Source: Clostridia bacterium (GTDB lineage: Bacteria > Bacillota > Clostridia > Lachnospirales > Lachnospiraceae). Taken from it: DNA of 52,902 bases. The DNA is taken from the NCBI GenBank assembly GCA_910575725.1, contig CAJTFE010000035.1:1-52902 (forward strand), given 5' to 3'. Below, in pieces: positions 23,270 to 32,214 of the stretch. The position numbers and the translations under genes are program-made. Positions within the stretch are counted from its first letter, which is position 1; each line of letters opens with the position of its first letter. The notes under the pieces were generated by a model. It did not search any database, was not told the origin of the DNA, and saw only the letters and a program-made list of their open reading frames with translations.

Positions 23270-24579
23270 AGCAAAGCAAATTGTTCAATCAGTTAAATAA
23301 CATGAGTATCAGAATGTCCTTTGTTCTTTATGCTTTGTTTTCGTTGTTGATTGGAATAATTATTTGTATCTTTTTAATTTCAATAATAGACAACTATAGA
23401 ATAAATCTAAATTATAAGTATGAAAATATGACAGCAAGGTATGATATACCGGAAAATGGTTCGTTTACTGCCGCCTATAGCAACGACCAAACAAAATACA
23501 CAATATTCGACACTAAAGGTAATGAGATATGTAAATTCAATGTTGATTATCAAAAAGAACGTCCAGTACACGAATATGTCTATCCGAACCATGTTTCATA
23601 TATTGAAGTTACACCTAATTTTACGAAACGGGACAGACTGATTGACAGTGTTTTAGGCTCACTAAATATTGTAATAATTCCTACCATACTATCTATTAGT
23701 ATGATATGTTGCGTGACATTTTTTTATAAAAAGAAATTATCAAAACCTATTAAGCTATTGACTAATGCATATCGTAAAATTGAAGCAAACGATTTAGATT
23801 TTGAATTATCATATCCATTAAATGATGAAATGGGGAAACTCTGCCATGCTTTTGAAAAAATGAAAGAATGTTTGGCAAAAAATAATGAAACTATGTTTCG
23901 GCAATTTGCTGAACAGCGCCGCCTAAATGCAGCTTTCTCACATGATTTACGAACTCCCTTGACCTTATTAAAAGGTCATGCTACTATGCTGCTTTCTTTT
24001 ATTCCAAAAGGCTTGGTATCACAGGAAGAAATATTAGAAGAAATATCAATAATGTCAAAAAATGTTTCGCGGCTTGAAAAATATGTAAATGCTATGACAA
24101 ACTTATACAGATTAGAAGATATTGAAATTTCACGACAGCGTATTACTGTTTATTCACTTATCGACAGTTTGAATGATACAGCAGAATTACTTTGTTGTGA
24201 CAAACATTTTTCGATTACAACAAATGGAGAAAATGTAGCCATATTTATCAATTTAGATGCAGTTATGCAAATTTATGAAAATTTACTCTCTAACAGTATT
24301 AGATATGCAAAAAATGATATTGCTATTAGCGTAGTAATAAAGAATAATGATTTAGTTATATCAGTTTCAGACGATGGTTGTGGTTTTAAAAATAGTGATA
24401 TTGAAAAAGCAACATTACCATTTTATAAATTATCAAAAGATATATCTACTGAACATTTGGGGTTAGGACTGAATATCTGTAAAATTCTATGTGAAAGACA
24501 TGGTGGAAAAATTCAAATTGCTAATAATAAAGCAGGGGGAGCGTGTGTTACGGTAAAAATAAATTGTAGTGAAAGTTGA
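23257..24579 (+). CDS. Membrane sensor histidine kinase, NisK/VanS-like, AT-rich TCS
   Basis: 440 residues. Two membrane segments (about residues 23-45 and 130-150) bracket an extracytoplasmic domain of about 85 residues. A HAMP-like segment follows, then the H-box AAFSHDLRTPLTLLKGH (about residue 230), N-box NLLSNSIRYAKND and G-boxes SDDGCGFKNSD and GLGLNICK. All kinase motifs are intact. The sensed signal is unknown; the small outer domain suggests a peptide or envelope ligand. Confidence 0.88.
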   Translation: MGKLKQSKLFNQLNNMSIRMSFVLYALFSLLIGIIICIFLISIIDNYRINLNYKYENMTARYDIPENGSFTAAYSNDQTKYTIFDTKGNEICKFNVDYQKERPVHEYVYPNHVSYIEVTPNFTKRDRLIDSVLGSLNIVIIPTILSISMICCVTFFYKKKLSKPIKLLTNAYRKIEANDLDFELSYPLNDEMGKLCHAFEKMKECLAKNNETMFRQFAEQRRLNAAFSHDLRTPLTLLKGHATMLLSFIPKGLVSQEEILEEISIMSKNVSRLEKYVNAMTNLYRLEDIEISRQRITVYSLIDSLNDTAELLCCDKHFSITTNGENVAIFINLDAVMQIYENLLSNSIRYAKNDIAISVVIKNNDLVISVSDDGCGFKNSDIEKATLPFYKLSKDISTEHLGLGLNICKILCERHGGKIQIANNKAGGACVTVKINCSES

Positions 24580-24635
24580 TTGAAAATAGACATTTTATTG
24601 CTACGATATATCCAAAAGAAAGGAGATAAGGACAA

Positions 24636-25151
24636 ATGAAAAAAATAATGAGTATGTTTATAACCTTATCGTTACTGGTGTGTACTGTCGGGTGTAGTCA
24701 AACAGAGGACAGTGATAATCATGTAGTACAAGACTATTTCGAAGAATATGAGTTTTCTCCTTATGGAAATGAAGAAGAACTTGACACTTTGGAGGATTTA
24801 AAGATTTCAATGAATACAGAAAAGGATTTAGACCTAAAGCACCTTTCGTTTTTAATAGAAAATAATTCTGATAAAGAATACCGGTATTCACCAAATTATT
24901 TTGAAATAGAAGCTGAACAATCCGGTACTTGGTATCAGCTTAAGCAACTTGATGACCCCTCAAAGAGCAATGAAAAGGATTGTATTATTAAGCCTGATGA
25001 ACGACTAACATTAGAAATTGATGTTAAAAGTTTTTATGGGGAATTGCCTGCTGGACACTATCGCTTGATTAAACAATTTACTTTCTTTGAAAATGAGAGA
25101 GATTGGGATTACGATGCTTATAATTTATCTTGTGAATTTACGACTAGGTAA
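24636..25151 (+). CDS. Predicted lipoprotein with Ig-like fold, downstream of AT-rich TCS
   Basis: 171 residues. Signal peptide MKKIMSMFITLSLLVC and lipobox VGCS. The mature part contains SFLIENNSDKEYRYSPNYFEIE and LPAGHYRLIKQF, resembling bacterial Ig-like (Big_14 type) domains found with antibiotic-sensing or resistance genes. AAAGGAG precedes the ATG. Likely the output or accessory protein of the preceding two-component system; the fold assignment is tentative. Confidence 0.65.
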   Translation: MKKIMSMFITLSLLVCTVGCSQTEDSDNHVVQDYFEEYEFSPYGNEEELDTLEDLKISMNTEKDLDLKHLSFLIENNSDKEYRYSPNYFEIEAEQSGTWYQLKQLDDPSKSNEKDCIIKPDERLTLEIDVKSFYGELPAGHYRLIKQFTFFENERDWDYDAYNLSCEFTTR

Positions 25152-25281
25152 AAAAATTCTTCACTCTGTTTCGCAAATAGGTAATTAAGGCATAGCAACC
25201 CAAATTACTGCTATTCCTTTGAATTATAAATGCAACCGTAAACCATGCACCGGCACATGTGGGAGAGAGGGGGAATTATTT

Positions 25282-25725
25282 ATGGCTTGCACAGAAGCAT
25301 ACAAGGAGCATATCGAATACACATTTAATGCCTTTTGCAGAGTAGTTATACGCTATGCCGCTATCAACGCATGGCGTGACAGGGATAGGAGGCGGCAAAG
25401 AGAAATATCTTTTGAATACCTCACCGAAGAAAAGTTTTACCCATTCAGTACAACAGATAAATATTTTATAGACCCCTGTAAGCAATACCCGGTTACGATA
25501 TGCGGTCAGAAAGTTATCCTTACGAACGGGGAACTTGCCGAAGCCCTGTCCTCTCTGCCAGAGAAAAAGAGAGAAATCATCTATTTTTACTTTTTCGGGC
25601 GTTACACACAGCAGGAAATCGGGGAACTATACGGACGCTGTCGGAGTACGGCATGGCATCACATACACAGTGCTTTACAAATGTTGCATGAAGAAATGGA
25701 GGTGCTTTTCAATGAGGAATCCTAA
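25282..25725 (+). CDS. Sigma-70 region-4-like factor of a Tn1549-type element
   Basis: 147 residues from ATG 25282, GAGGGGG upstream. ALSSLPEKKREIIYFYFFGRYTQQEIGELYGRCRSTAWHHIHSAL is a region-4 helix-turn-helix as in the short sigma-like proteins of Tn916/Tn1549 elements. No region 2 is obvious. Overlaps the next small gene by 14 bp. Probably controls mobility genes of the element. Confidence 0.8.
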   Translation: MACTEAYKEHIEYTFNAFCRVVIRYAAINAWRDRDRRRQREISFEYLTEEKFYPFSTTDKYFIDPCKQYPVTICGQKVILTNGELAEALSSLPEKKREIIYFYFFGRYTQQEIGELYGRCRSTAWHHIHSALQMLHEEMEVLFNEES

Positions 25726-25924
25726 ACTTGTGCCGTATGAAACCATTATCAGAGCGACCAGCGGAGAGCCGGAAGCGGTGGACGAGGTTTTACGGCATTA
25801 CGGCAAGCGAATCCGGCTTGCTTCCCTTGAAAACGGACAGGTCAACAAGGACACCGAGGACAACATCAAACGGCGGCTTATCGCTGCCCTGTTACAGTTC
25901 CGTTTTGACGAACAGGCGACATAA
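25712..25924 (+). CDS. Small conjugative-element HTH protein
   Basis: 70 residues: PYETIIRATSGEPEAVDEVLRHYGKRIRLASLE and KRRLIAALLQFRFDEQAT. This is the helix-turn-helix family that always follows the sigma-like factor in Tn916/Tn1549-type elements; the element C equivalent is at 39791-40036. GGAGG 8 bases before the ATG. Confidence 0.8.
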   Translation: MRNPKLVPYETIIRATSGEPEAVDEVLRHYGKRIRLASLENGQVNKDTEDNIKRRLIAALLQFRFDEQAT

Positions 25925-25954
25925 CGGGAGGTGAGATTTGTCGGAAAAATAGTC

Positions 25955-26359
25955 ATGCTTATATTCAACGACACCGAAGAAAAAGCGGTTGAGAAAGCCA
26001 TAGCCGCCCTTGCCGATATGATACCGCTGGAAGCCATACAGCCGCCCCATTCCCCCACACTGGTTTTTCCGGGATTGGAAATCAGATTACACCAACGACG
26101 GGTACTGAAAGACGGTGCAGACATCTATCTCACCCGTTTGGAATACGGCGCACTCTGCTACCTTGCCGCTAGTCCGGGGAGGGTATTCACAAAGGCGCAA
26201 ATCTTTGAATCCGTGTGGAGCATGGGAAGCGAAAGCTGCCAGTCAAGCGTTGCCAGTGTGATATGCAATTTACGGAAAAAGATAGAGCCGGACAGCAAAA
26301 ACCCCACCTACATAAAGACCGTTTTAGGCATAGGCTACAAGTTTGCTTCCGGGGAATGA
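25955..26359 (+). CDS. Stand-alone winged-helix (Trans_reg_C) DNA-binding protein, element A
   Basis: 134 residues from ATG 25955. An N-terminal region of about 45 residues without receiver motifs leads into an OmpR-type output domain: RRVLKDGADIYLTRLEYGALCYLA and VICNLRKKIEPDSKNPTYIKTVLGIGYKF. No phosphoacceptor, so activity is not controlled by a kinase in the usual way. The start is uncertain: the in-frame GTG at 25931 lies too close to GGGAGG, and relatives begin about 3 residues before this ATG. Two relatives occur in element C at 43759 and 48347. Confidence 0.78.
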   Translation: MLIFNDTEEKAVEKAIAALADMIPLEAIQPPHSPTLVFPGLEIRLHQRRVLKDGADIYLTRLEYGALCYLAASPGRVFTKAQIFESVWSMGSESCQSSVASVICNLRKKIEPDSKNPTYIKTVLGIGYKFASGE

Positions 26360-26831
26360 CAACAGAATAACCGCCGCCCATCACAGCGGCGCACCAAGAC
26401 AGGAAATCAAGAAAAGGTTTCCTGTTTTTTTGCACCCAAAACCAAGCCGGATTTTGCACCGCAATAAAATAATTCAACTACTTTCAGAAAACATTGCCAA
26501 AATTTCCGTTTTTGTCAAATGCTGTTGTGAAAACACGAAAAGAAATTCCGGGGAACTTTGCCAGATTTGCCTTGCCGTGCGTAGTAAGTAATAGAAGGAG
26601 AAACACCACCGCAAAATTGGCAGAATCCACGCAACGCAAGCCGGGGGTATCAGCAAAAGCCCACACAGAGGAAACCGCCACTTTCTTAGAGCAAGATTCT
26701 ACCACAGTACCAAATTTCGCCTATCGGCTCATTTTGTCCTATGGGAATCTTGTTGGGGTTGCCACCCCAAGCCCGCCTTTTGCGGCTTGCGCCGCTTGAA
26801 AAAATCCACCCACGAAAGGAGGTTCACAGCC
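26360..26831. other. Non-coding stretch before mobC in element A, possible oriT
   Basis: No convincing gene. It contains the terminator described separately, an inverted pair around ATTGCCAAAATTTCC (near 26,494), GTAGTAAGTAATAG at 26,580 resembling the inverted repeats around 40,508, and a hairpin GGGGTTGCCACCCC (about 26,755). Transfer origins usually sit just upstream of mobC in these elements, so oriT is likely here, but no nick site can be assigned. Confidence 0.4.
26399..26431 (+). terminator. Terminator after the winged-helix gene
   Basis: ACAGGAAA (26399-26406) pairs perfectly with TTTCCTGT (26418-26425), followed by a run of T. Confidence 0.85.
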
Positions 26832-27227
26832 ATGAAAAGATACAACACGCCCCACCGCCACCGGGTAATCAAAACACGCTTGACCGAGGAAGAATACGCC
26901 GAGTTTTCCGAGCGTGTCACCCTCTGCAAAATGAGCCAAGCCGAGTTTATCCGGCAAGCCCTTACCAAGTCAAGAATACAGCCTGTTATTTCCGTTTCCC
27001 CGGTCAATGATGAATTGTTATCTGCCGTTGGGAAACTCACAGCCGAGTACGGGAAAATCGGCGGAAACTTGAATCAGATTGCCCGCTGTCTGAACGAGTA
27101 CGGCGCACCCTATAACGCCCTCTCCCAAGAGGTACAAGCCGCCATATCCGGGCTTGCCGCCTTGAAGTTTGAAGTCTTGCAGAAAGTAGGTGAAGCCGTT
27201 GGCAACATTCAAACATATCAGCTCTAA
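26832..27227 (+). CDS. mobC: MobC-like relaxosome protein (element A)
   Basis: 131 residues from ATG 26832 with AAAGGAGG upstream. The ribbon-helix-helix-like start (KTRLTEEEYAEFSERVTLCKMSQAEFIRQAL) and the MobC signature GKIGGNLNQIARCLNEYG are clear. It opens oriT DNA for the relaxase. The relaxase start codon lies within its last 13 codons. Confidence 0.88.
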   Translation: MKRYNTPHRHRVIKTRLTEEEYAEFSERVTLCKMSQAEFIRQALTKSRIQPVISVSPVNDELLSAVGKLTAEYGKIGGNLNQIARCLNEYGAPYNALSQEVQAAISGLAALKFEVLQKVGEAVGNIQTYQL

Positions 27228-27864
27228 AAATGCCGATTACGGAGCAGCCGAGCAGTACCTAACTTTTGAGCATGACGAGTTTACCATGAAGCCCACACTG
27301 GATGGGAACGGGCGGCTTGTTCTCCGTGACGATTACCGCATATCTTCCCTTAATTGCGGTGGGGAAGATTTCGCCATAGCGTGTATGCGCTCCAATCTGA
27401 AATACGGCAAGAACCAGAAGTGGGAGGACGTAAAGAGCCACCATTACATTATCAGCTTTGCCCCCCGTGACGCACCAGACAACGGCTTGACGGTTGACCG
27501 GGCGCAGGAGTTGGGTGAGCAGTTCTGTAAAGAGCATTTCCCCGGACACCAAGCCCTTGTATGCACCCACCCGGACGGGCATAACCACAGCGGCAACATT
27601 CATGTGCATATCGTAATCAATTCCCTACGGATTGCGGAAGTGCCGCTGCTTCCCTACATGGAAAGACCAGCGGACACAAGGGAGGGCTGCAAGCACCGCT
27701 GTACGGACGCTGCTATGGAATATTTCAAAGAACATGGGCGCATCTATGACCGCATCATGGATAGGTGTGTTCCTGTTGCTTTTTCAGGGAAAAATTACCG
27801 GATAGGCAGGGGGAGGGCAAATATGGAGAATGCTTCAGGCATTTTAAAGCATGAAACAGTGTGA
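27190..27864 (+). pseudogene. Truncated relaxase (element A)
   Basis: 224 codons from GTG 27190, overlapping mobC. The N-terminal relaxase core is present: KPLATFKHISSKNADYGAAEQYLTF, HHYIISFAP and the metal-binding HPDGHNHSGNIHVHIVINS. After DAAMEYFK (about 27,735) the sequence no longer resembles relaxase and runs into a stop; Tn1549-type relaxases are normally about 450-550 residues. The metal-binding and catalytic part could fold, but the helicase/transfer portion is gone, so function is doubtful. Confidence 0.8.
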
Positions 27865-27936
27865 AATGCTGTACGGTTCTTGAATTTGCAATGAAAAAAT
27901 GATATGATAAAACCACAAAAAAGAAAGGAATAACAC

Positions 27937-28854
27937 ATGGCAAATATATATGACGGGGCGTTCCGTACAATCTTAAATGACTGCCGGAAACTGATTATCC
28001 CTGTAATCAACGAGATTTTCGGGGAAACATATATAGGGGAAGAAGAAATACAGTTTTTTCCCAATGAGCATTTTATAGACCAGAAGGACGAAGCGGATAG
28101 AGAACGCATTACGGATACAAATTTTACAATTTTTGGAAAGATACCAAAGAAATATCATATCGAATGTGAAAGCAGCCTGCCGGATGGGAAAATTACAATA
28201 AGGCTTTTTGAGTATGATGCACAGATAGCTCTTGACGAGGGCGAAGTTACAGAGGAAACTCTGACAGTGACATTCCCCAATACGGCGGTTCTGTATCTTC
28301 GGACATACAAAAAGACACCGGACAAAATGAAATATGTTATCATTACGCCGGGTGGGACGGTGCAGTATGATGTGCCGATTATGAAAGTACAGACATATTC
28401 ACTTGATGATATTTTTGAAAAACGTCTGCTGATGCTGATTCCGTTCTACATTTTTTCACATGAGAAAGGTTTTCCGGAGTATAATAGTAATGAGCAGAAA
28501 CTGGCAGAATTAAAGGCAGAATATCAGGAAATCTTGAAAAGGCTTGACGAACTGGAGCAGCAGGGAGTGATTGGTGCGTTTGATAAGCGGACAATCATAG
28601 AGCTTTCCGGTGATGTAATTAAAGAGATTGCACAGAAATATGAGAATGTGCAGAAAGGTGTAGGTGATATTATGGGCGGAGCATTGATTGAAACAAGTGC
28701 AAGAAGATTAAAAAACGAAGCAGAAAATGAAACGAAAAAGCAGACAGCATTGAAACTGTTGAAAAGAGGAAAACAGACGGTTGAGGAAATAGCAGAAGAT
28801 ACAGGGCTAAGTATTACAGAAGTAGAGCAGCTCGCAGGGATTCAGACAGTGTAA
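27937..28854 (+). CDS. Rpn-family PD-(D/E)XK nuclease/transposase-like protein
   Basis: 305 residues. The start DGAFRTILNDCRKLIIPVINEIFGE and the pattern DTNFTIFGK followed by YHIECESS supply the D and E-x-E residues of a PD-(D/E)XK nuclease as in recombination-promoting nucleases (Rpn, formerly transposase_31). The C-terminus has a coiled region and a helix-turn-helix (TVEEIAEDTGLSITEVEQL). AAAGGAA ribosome site. It lies exactly where the relaxase has been cut, so its arrival may have caused the truncation. Confidence 0.75.
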   Translation: MANIYDGAFRTILNDCRKLIIPVINEIFGETYIGEEEIQFFPNEHFIDQKDEADRERITDTNFTIFGKIPKKYHIECESSLPDGKITIRLFEYDAQIALDEGEVTEETLTVTFPNTAVLYLRTYKKTPDKMKYVIITPGGTVQYDVPIMKVQTYSLDDIFEKRLLMLIPFYIFSHEKGFPEYNSNEQKLAELKAEYQEILKRLDELEQQGVIGAFDKRTIIELSGDVIKEIAQKYENVQKGVGDIMGGALIETSARRLKNEAENETKKQTALKLLKRGKQTVEEIAEDTGLSITEVEQLAGIQTV

Positions 28855-29032
28855 ACAGCAGATTAGAAAATTTCATATTATGGCTATGAAACAGGGAAAT
28901 AACTGATGATTCAGATTTGTTTCTCTGTTTTTTTGTGTCATTTCGACAGTAACTTGTGGATATGGCAGCGTCAATAAGTCCGTATCCTTGTACAGCGTCA
29001 GGGCAATTACAGAAAAAGAAAGGATTAAAAAT

Positions 29033-29308
29033 ATGGATAATGTGACCGGTAATTGCACCAGTACAAAAGCAAATATTACAGTAAAAGCGGTTTTTGACGG
29101 AAACCAAAGCGGACAGCAGGCATTTATGAAACTGATACGGAGGAAATACCGTACCAGCGAAACTGATGCGCCAAATAGTGATATTGACAAAACGACATAT
29201 ATCATTGATAAAACACAATATATGGATTATACTAAGAACAGTGGAGCAGACATTGGCGGTACAACTGTTGGTTTTGCGGAAAATGGAGGACAGTATGATG
29301 GATTCTAA
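29033..29308 (+). CDS. tnpW: TnpW-like transposon-encoded protein
   Basis: 91 residues. The first half (ITVKAVFDGNQSGQQAFMKLIRRKYR) matches the TnpW family of Tn4451-like elements, which lies next to the resolvase-type recombinase; family members usually end about here, so the about 45-residue tail is extra. It overlaps the recombinase start by about 14 bp. Confidence 0.72.
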   Translation: MDNVTGNCTSTKANITVKAVFDGNQSGQQAFMKLIRRKYRTSETDAPNSDIDKTTYIIDKTQYMDYTKNSGADIGGTTVGFAENGGQYDGF

Positions 29309-30950
29309 TTTCGCAGCATTACAACAGCTTCACAACAGCAGTTTACGGGTTGCCATATATTGCAGGCTCTCAAAGGACGATAACCTTGACGGGGAAAGCG
29401 CAAGCATACACAACCAGCGTGATATGCTGGAAACATGGTGTCAGGAGCATGGTTTTACCGTTGTGGGTGTGTACGCTGATGACGGATATTCCGGTTTATA
29501 CATGGACAGACCGGACTTCCAGAGAATGTTAGCCGACTGCAAACAGGGCAAGATTGACATTGTGGTAACTAAGGATATGTCAAGGCTTACCCGAAACAGC
29601 ACACATTCGGGACAGTTGAGGGACGAATTTTTTCCAAAACACCATATCCGCTACATAGGCGTGACAGACGGCGTGGATACGGGAAAAGATGATGACCTTA
29701 TCGCATTCCGCAGCGTTTTCAACGAGATTTATTCAAAGGATATCGGAAAAAAGGTACATTCCTCTTATGTCATCAAGGCGAAAAAGGGTAAGTTTACCGG
29801 ATGCGTTGCACCGTTCGGCTATATGAAGTCACCGGAAGATAAAAACTTCCTGATACCGGACAAAGATACCGCTTGGATTGTGCAGAAGATATTCGGATGG
29901 GCGGCTGAAGGGCATGGAACAAACTGGATTCGGCGCAGACTGGAGGACGAGAAAATCCCCGCATCCTGCTGGTGGAACAGGAAGAAAGGCTTGCGAAACC
30001 ATGTGACCAAATGGGAAAAGGAATACGGCGAAAAGGGTATCTATATGTGGGATTTTTCCACAATCAAGCAGATACTCGCCAATCCTGTCTATATTGGAAC
30101 GATAGCGTCACAGAAAGCAGATTACCGTTTCAAGGTTGGCTGGATTGGAGATAAAAAGCCAGAGGACTGGATTCAGGTGGAGAACGTACATGAGCCGCTT
30201 GTGGATATGGATACCTACAATCTTGTGCAGGAAAAAGTGAAGATGCGCAAAAGACCGGACGCATGGGGAAATTACGGGATATTTGCAGGGCTTGTCAAAT
30301 GTGGGGAATGCGGCAGCACCATGAACCAGCGTGTGGCAAATGCGAAGGCAAAAACAAGGATACTGACGTGTGCAAAGTATAATCGTTACGGCGTGGCACA
30401 TTGCAGCCAGCACCGATTGGAGCTTGACATGCTGTATCAGATTGTTTTGGAGCAAATACGCTCTTGTGCGGCACTTGCCCTTGCAGACGAAACAAAAGTC
30501 ATGGAGGAACTGCGGAAAAGCTGCCAGTGCGACAGCGAGGAAGAAAGCAGGCGCATAAAAGAAAAGCTTTCCGAAAGTGAGCGCAGGCTTTCCGAACTGG
30601 ACGTGCTGATTTCAAAACTCTATGAGGACTGGGTAGCGGGCAGGATTAACGAAACGAATTTTACTTGCATGATGGAAAAAGCACAAGGCGAACAGGAAGT
30701 CTTACAGAAAAAGGTGGGTACGATGCGTGAACGTCTTAACGGGGCGGCAAGGGAACAGGAGGACAATTCAAAGTGGCTTTCACTGATAAGGCAGCATGCC
30801 GACATTAAGGAACTTGACCGGGAAATGTTACATCTGCTCATCAAAGAGATTGTTGTCCATGAGGATATGGCAGAAGGAAAACGCAGCGCAACAGTGGAGA
30901 TACACTTTAATTTTATGAAACAGGGAAGCCAGCTAACGGTAAAAAGTTAG
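29295..30950 (+). CDS. Large serine recombinase (TnpX-like), element A
   Basis: About 551 residues. GGAGG at 29285-29289 fits the ATGs at 29295 and 29298, the latter with better spacing. The catalytic domain begins RVAIYCRLSKDDN with the nucleophilic Ser, followed by VYADDGYSGLYMDRPDFQRML and MSRLTRNSTHSG. The recombinase domain, a zinc-ribbon (CGECGSTMN-x17-CAKYN...C) and a coiled C-terminus follow. All parts are intact. It likely excises and integrates the element; it sits at the right end, as in Tn4451/Tn5397. Confidence 0.92.
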   Translation: MMDSNFAALQQLHNSSLRVAIYCRLSKDDNLDGESASIHNQRDMLETWCQEHGFTVVGVYADDGYSGLYMDRPDFQRMLADCKQGKIDIVVTKDMSRLTRNSTHSGQLRDEFFPKHHIRYIGVTDGVDTGKDDDLIAFRSVFNEIYSKDIGKKVHSSYVIKAKKGKFTGCVAPFGYMKSPEDKNFLIPDKDTAWIVQKIFGWAAEGHGTNWIRRRLEDEKIPASCWWNRKKGLRNHVTKWEKEYGEKGIYMWDFSTIKQILANPVYIGTIASQKADYRFKVGWIGDKKPEDWIQVENVHEPLVDMDTYNLVQEKVKMRKRPDAWGNYGIFAGLVKCGECGSTMNQRVANAKAKTRILTCAKYNRYGVAHCSQHRLELDMLYQIVLEQIRSCAALALADETKVMEELRKSCQCDSEEESRRIKEKLSESERRLSELDVLISKLYEDWVAGRINETNFTCMMEKAQGEQEVLQKKVGTMRERLNGAAREQEDNSKWLSLIRQHADIKELDREMLHLLIKEIVVHEDMAEGKRSATVEIHFNFMKQGSQLTVKS

Positions 30951-31077
30951 GCTGATGTTTTCAAAAATCGCATACAGGGGATTGAGTTTTATCCCCTGTG
31001 GCGGAGAAATATCTACAAAACACAATCAAATCTTGAAGTTTCACAATCATTTCGATTATTATTCAACTATTTAGGTA

Positions 31078-31154
31078 TGACACAGCTCATGGTGGGCGGC
31101 GTTGCGCTGATCGGCATGACCCTTGTACCCCTGCTTTCCGGGCTGTTCGGCTAA
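31078..31154 (+). pseudogene. Maff2-family protein fragment
   Basis: Codes for TQLMVGGVALIGMTLVPLLSGLFG followed by a stop, the C-terminal third of Maff2, a small membrane protein of Tn1549-type conjugation operons. The N-terminal part is missing; the cut is at about 31,076. Confidence 0.65.
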
Positions 31155-31173
31155 GAAGCACGGGTAAGAGCCT

Positions 31174-31275
31174 ATGCAGATCATACTTGACGCGATCACG
31201 GAATGGATAAAGGAAATCTTCATAGGAGCCATTAACGGGAACCTGTCAACTATGTTCGGGGAAGTAAATTGTTAG
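31174..31275 (+). pseudogene. VirB6/TrbL-like conjugation protein fragment
   Basis: Begins MQIILDAITEWIKEIFIGAI and NGNLSTMFGEVN, the N-terminus of the VirB6-like protein that follows Maff2 in Tn1549-type elements, then stops within 34 codons because the repeated left-end sequence of element B interrupts it. Confidence 0.65.
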
Positions 31276-31376
31276 TAAAGTGGGTTTTGCCAAAACAAGA
31301 GGAATAAAAGCTGGTGTGCAGGTGGTTCTTATAAAATGAATATGGTAAAATTTTATAAGAAACGAGGTAAAGCAAT
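31258..31376 (+). mobile_element. Left end of element B (copy 2 of the repeated module)
   Basis: About 950 bp from here repeat 16,378-17,330 at very high identity. The 12-bp inverted arms (31326-31337 and 31350-31361) are conserved. Same distance to the first gene as in copy 1. Confidence 0.7.
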
Positions 31377-31745
31377 ATGGAAAAGAAGATTTATATCACA
31401 GATGAAGAACGTGCAAAATGTCAAAAGGTGGCTGATGCGTTTGCAGAGCTGTACGAAATGGCGGATATTGTAGTGCTTGATATAGGCAGATATGGTTTTG
31501 TGATGCTCAAATATTATACGCCGCCGCATGGCTTTGAGGAAGATGCAACTTTTACGGACAGCAAGGCATTGTTTGAAGCATTATGGCAGGAATGGCTTGA
31601 TATGAAGCTGTATCTTATAGCAAAAGGTACTCCATTGCTGGAAAAAGGGTATAAGGGTGTGTTTGAGGGCCTGACAAAAGAAAAACAGTCGGAACTTATC
31701 GGGCGAAAAGCCGCTTTCGTAAGAATGGCGGGAATAGATTTGTAA
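31377..31745 (+). CDS. Conserved mobile-element protein of unknown function (copy 2)
   Basis: 122 residues, nearly identical to the product of 16497-16865 (differences include KER to EER and KAAD to KVAD near the start, and the C-terminal IGL to IDL). Same ribosome site and upstream inverted repeat. No domain recognised. Confidence 0.7.
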   Translation: MEKKIYITDEERAKCQKVADAFAELYEMADIVVLDIGRYGFVMLKYYTPPHGFEEDATFTDSKALFEALWQEWLDMKLYLIAKGTPLLEKGYKGVFEGLTKEKQSELIGRKAAFVRMAGIDL

Positions 31746-31805
31746 AAAGATGTTTCCAGCAAAGAAATAGATAGAGAAATGGATTCCGTAGGCGCAGGCA
31801 TTGTG

Positions 31806-31939
31806 GAAATGTCGTATAACTGGCTGCGTTCATGGAACTGTGGAAACCCTGTTTGCAGGATGTGGGAAAGCTGTTTTTGCTTTTCCACAGGCTGTGAATG
31901 GGGTTTTCCATAGTTCCATAGCCAGTTATGCACATTTCC
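31806..31939. repeat. About 134-nt nested inverted repeat (copy 2)
   Basis: Better preserved than copy 1: TGGAAATGT pairs with ACATTTCCA, ATAACTGGCT (31816-31825) with AGCCAGTTAT (31920-31929), and TGGAACTGTGGAAA with TTTTCCATAGTTCCA. The inner GTGGGAAAG/CTTTTCCAC stem is also present. Differences between the copies tend to keep pairing. Confidence 0.72.
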
Positions 31940-31959
31940 ATGATGCAGGTCTTAAATAC

Positions 31960-31988
31960 TTGAAATGATTCGCCCAACCGCATATAAT
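31960..31988 (+). promoter_or_regulatory. Promoter of the HTH-response regulator operon (copy 2)
   Basis: TTGAAA (31960-31965), 17-bp spacer, TATAAT (31983-31988), identical in layout to copy 1. Confidence 0.8.
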
Positions 31989-32016
31989 TATATGGCAGAG
32001 ATTAAAGGAAGGGTGA

Positions 32017-32214
32017 ATGAAGATGTTAGAGTATATTTCTGCCCCAGAAGCGGCAAAGAAGTGGGGGATTTCAGAAAGACGGGTACAAAAGCTGTGTGAG
32101 GAAAACCGTATACCGGGCGTGGCAAAATTCAGCCGCTTGTGGCTGATACCAAAAGATGCCAAGAAGCCGGCTGATGCCCGCACAAAAGCAGGAAGGACGG
32201 GGAAGCATGAATAA
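32017..32214 (+). CDS. Excisionase-like small HTH protein (copy 2)
   Basis: 65 residues, identical to copy 1 over the DNA-binding part and differing only in the basic tail (KKPADARTKAGRTGKHE). Overlaps the response regulator by 8 bp. Confidence 0.75.
   Translation: MKMLEYISAPEAAKKWGISERRVQKLCEENRIPGVAKFSRLWLIPKDAKKPADARTKAGRTGKHE

Larger units (their letters stand above)
30951..31376. other. Right end of element A and junction with element B
   Basis: Just after the recombinase is a hairpin ACAGGGGAT/ATCCCCTGT (30974-30999) without T-run. From about 31,076 the sequence becomes a Maff2/VirB6 vestige and from about 31,258 it repeats the left end of element A. The exact attachment sequence cannot be read without an empty site for comparison. 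Confidence 0.5.

Noticed and set aside
26494..26799. 101-codon open frame before mobC in element A
   Set aside because: Overlaps inverted repeats and oriT-like sequence, has no ribosome site and no recognisable protein features.
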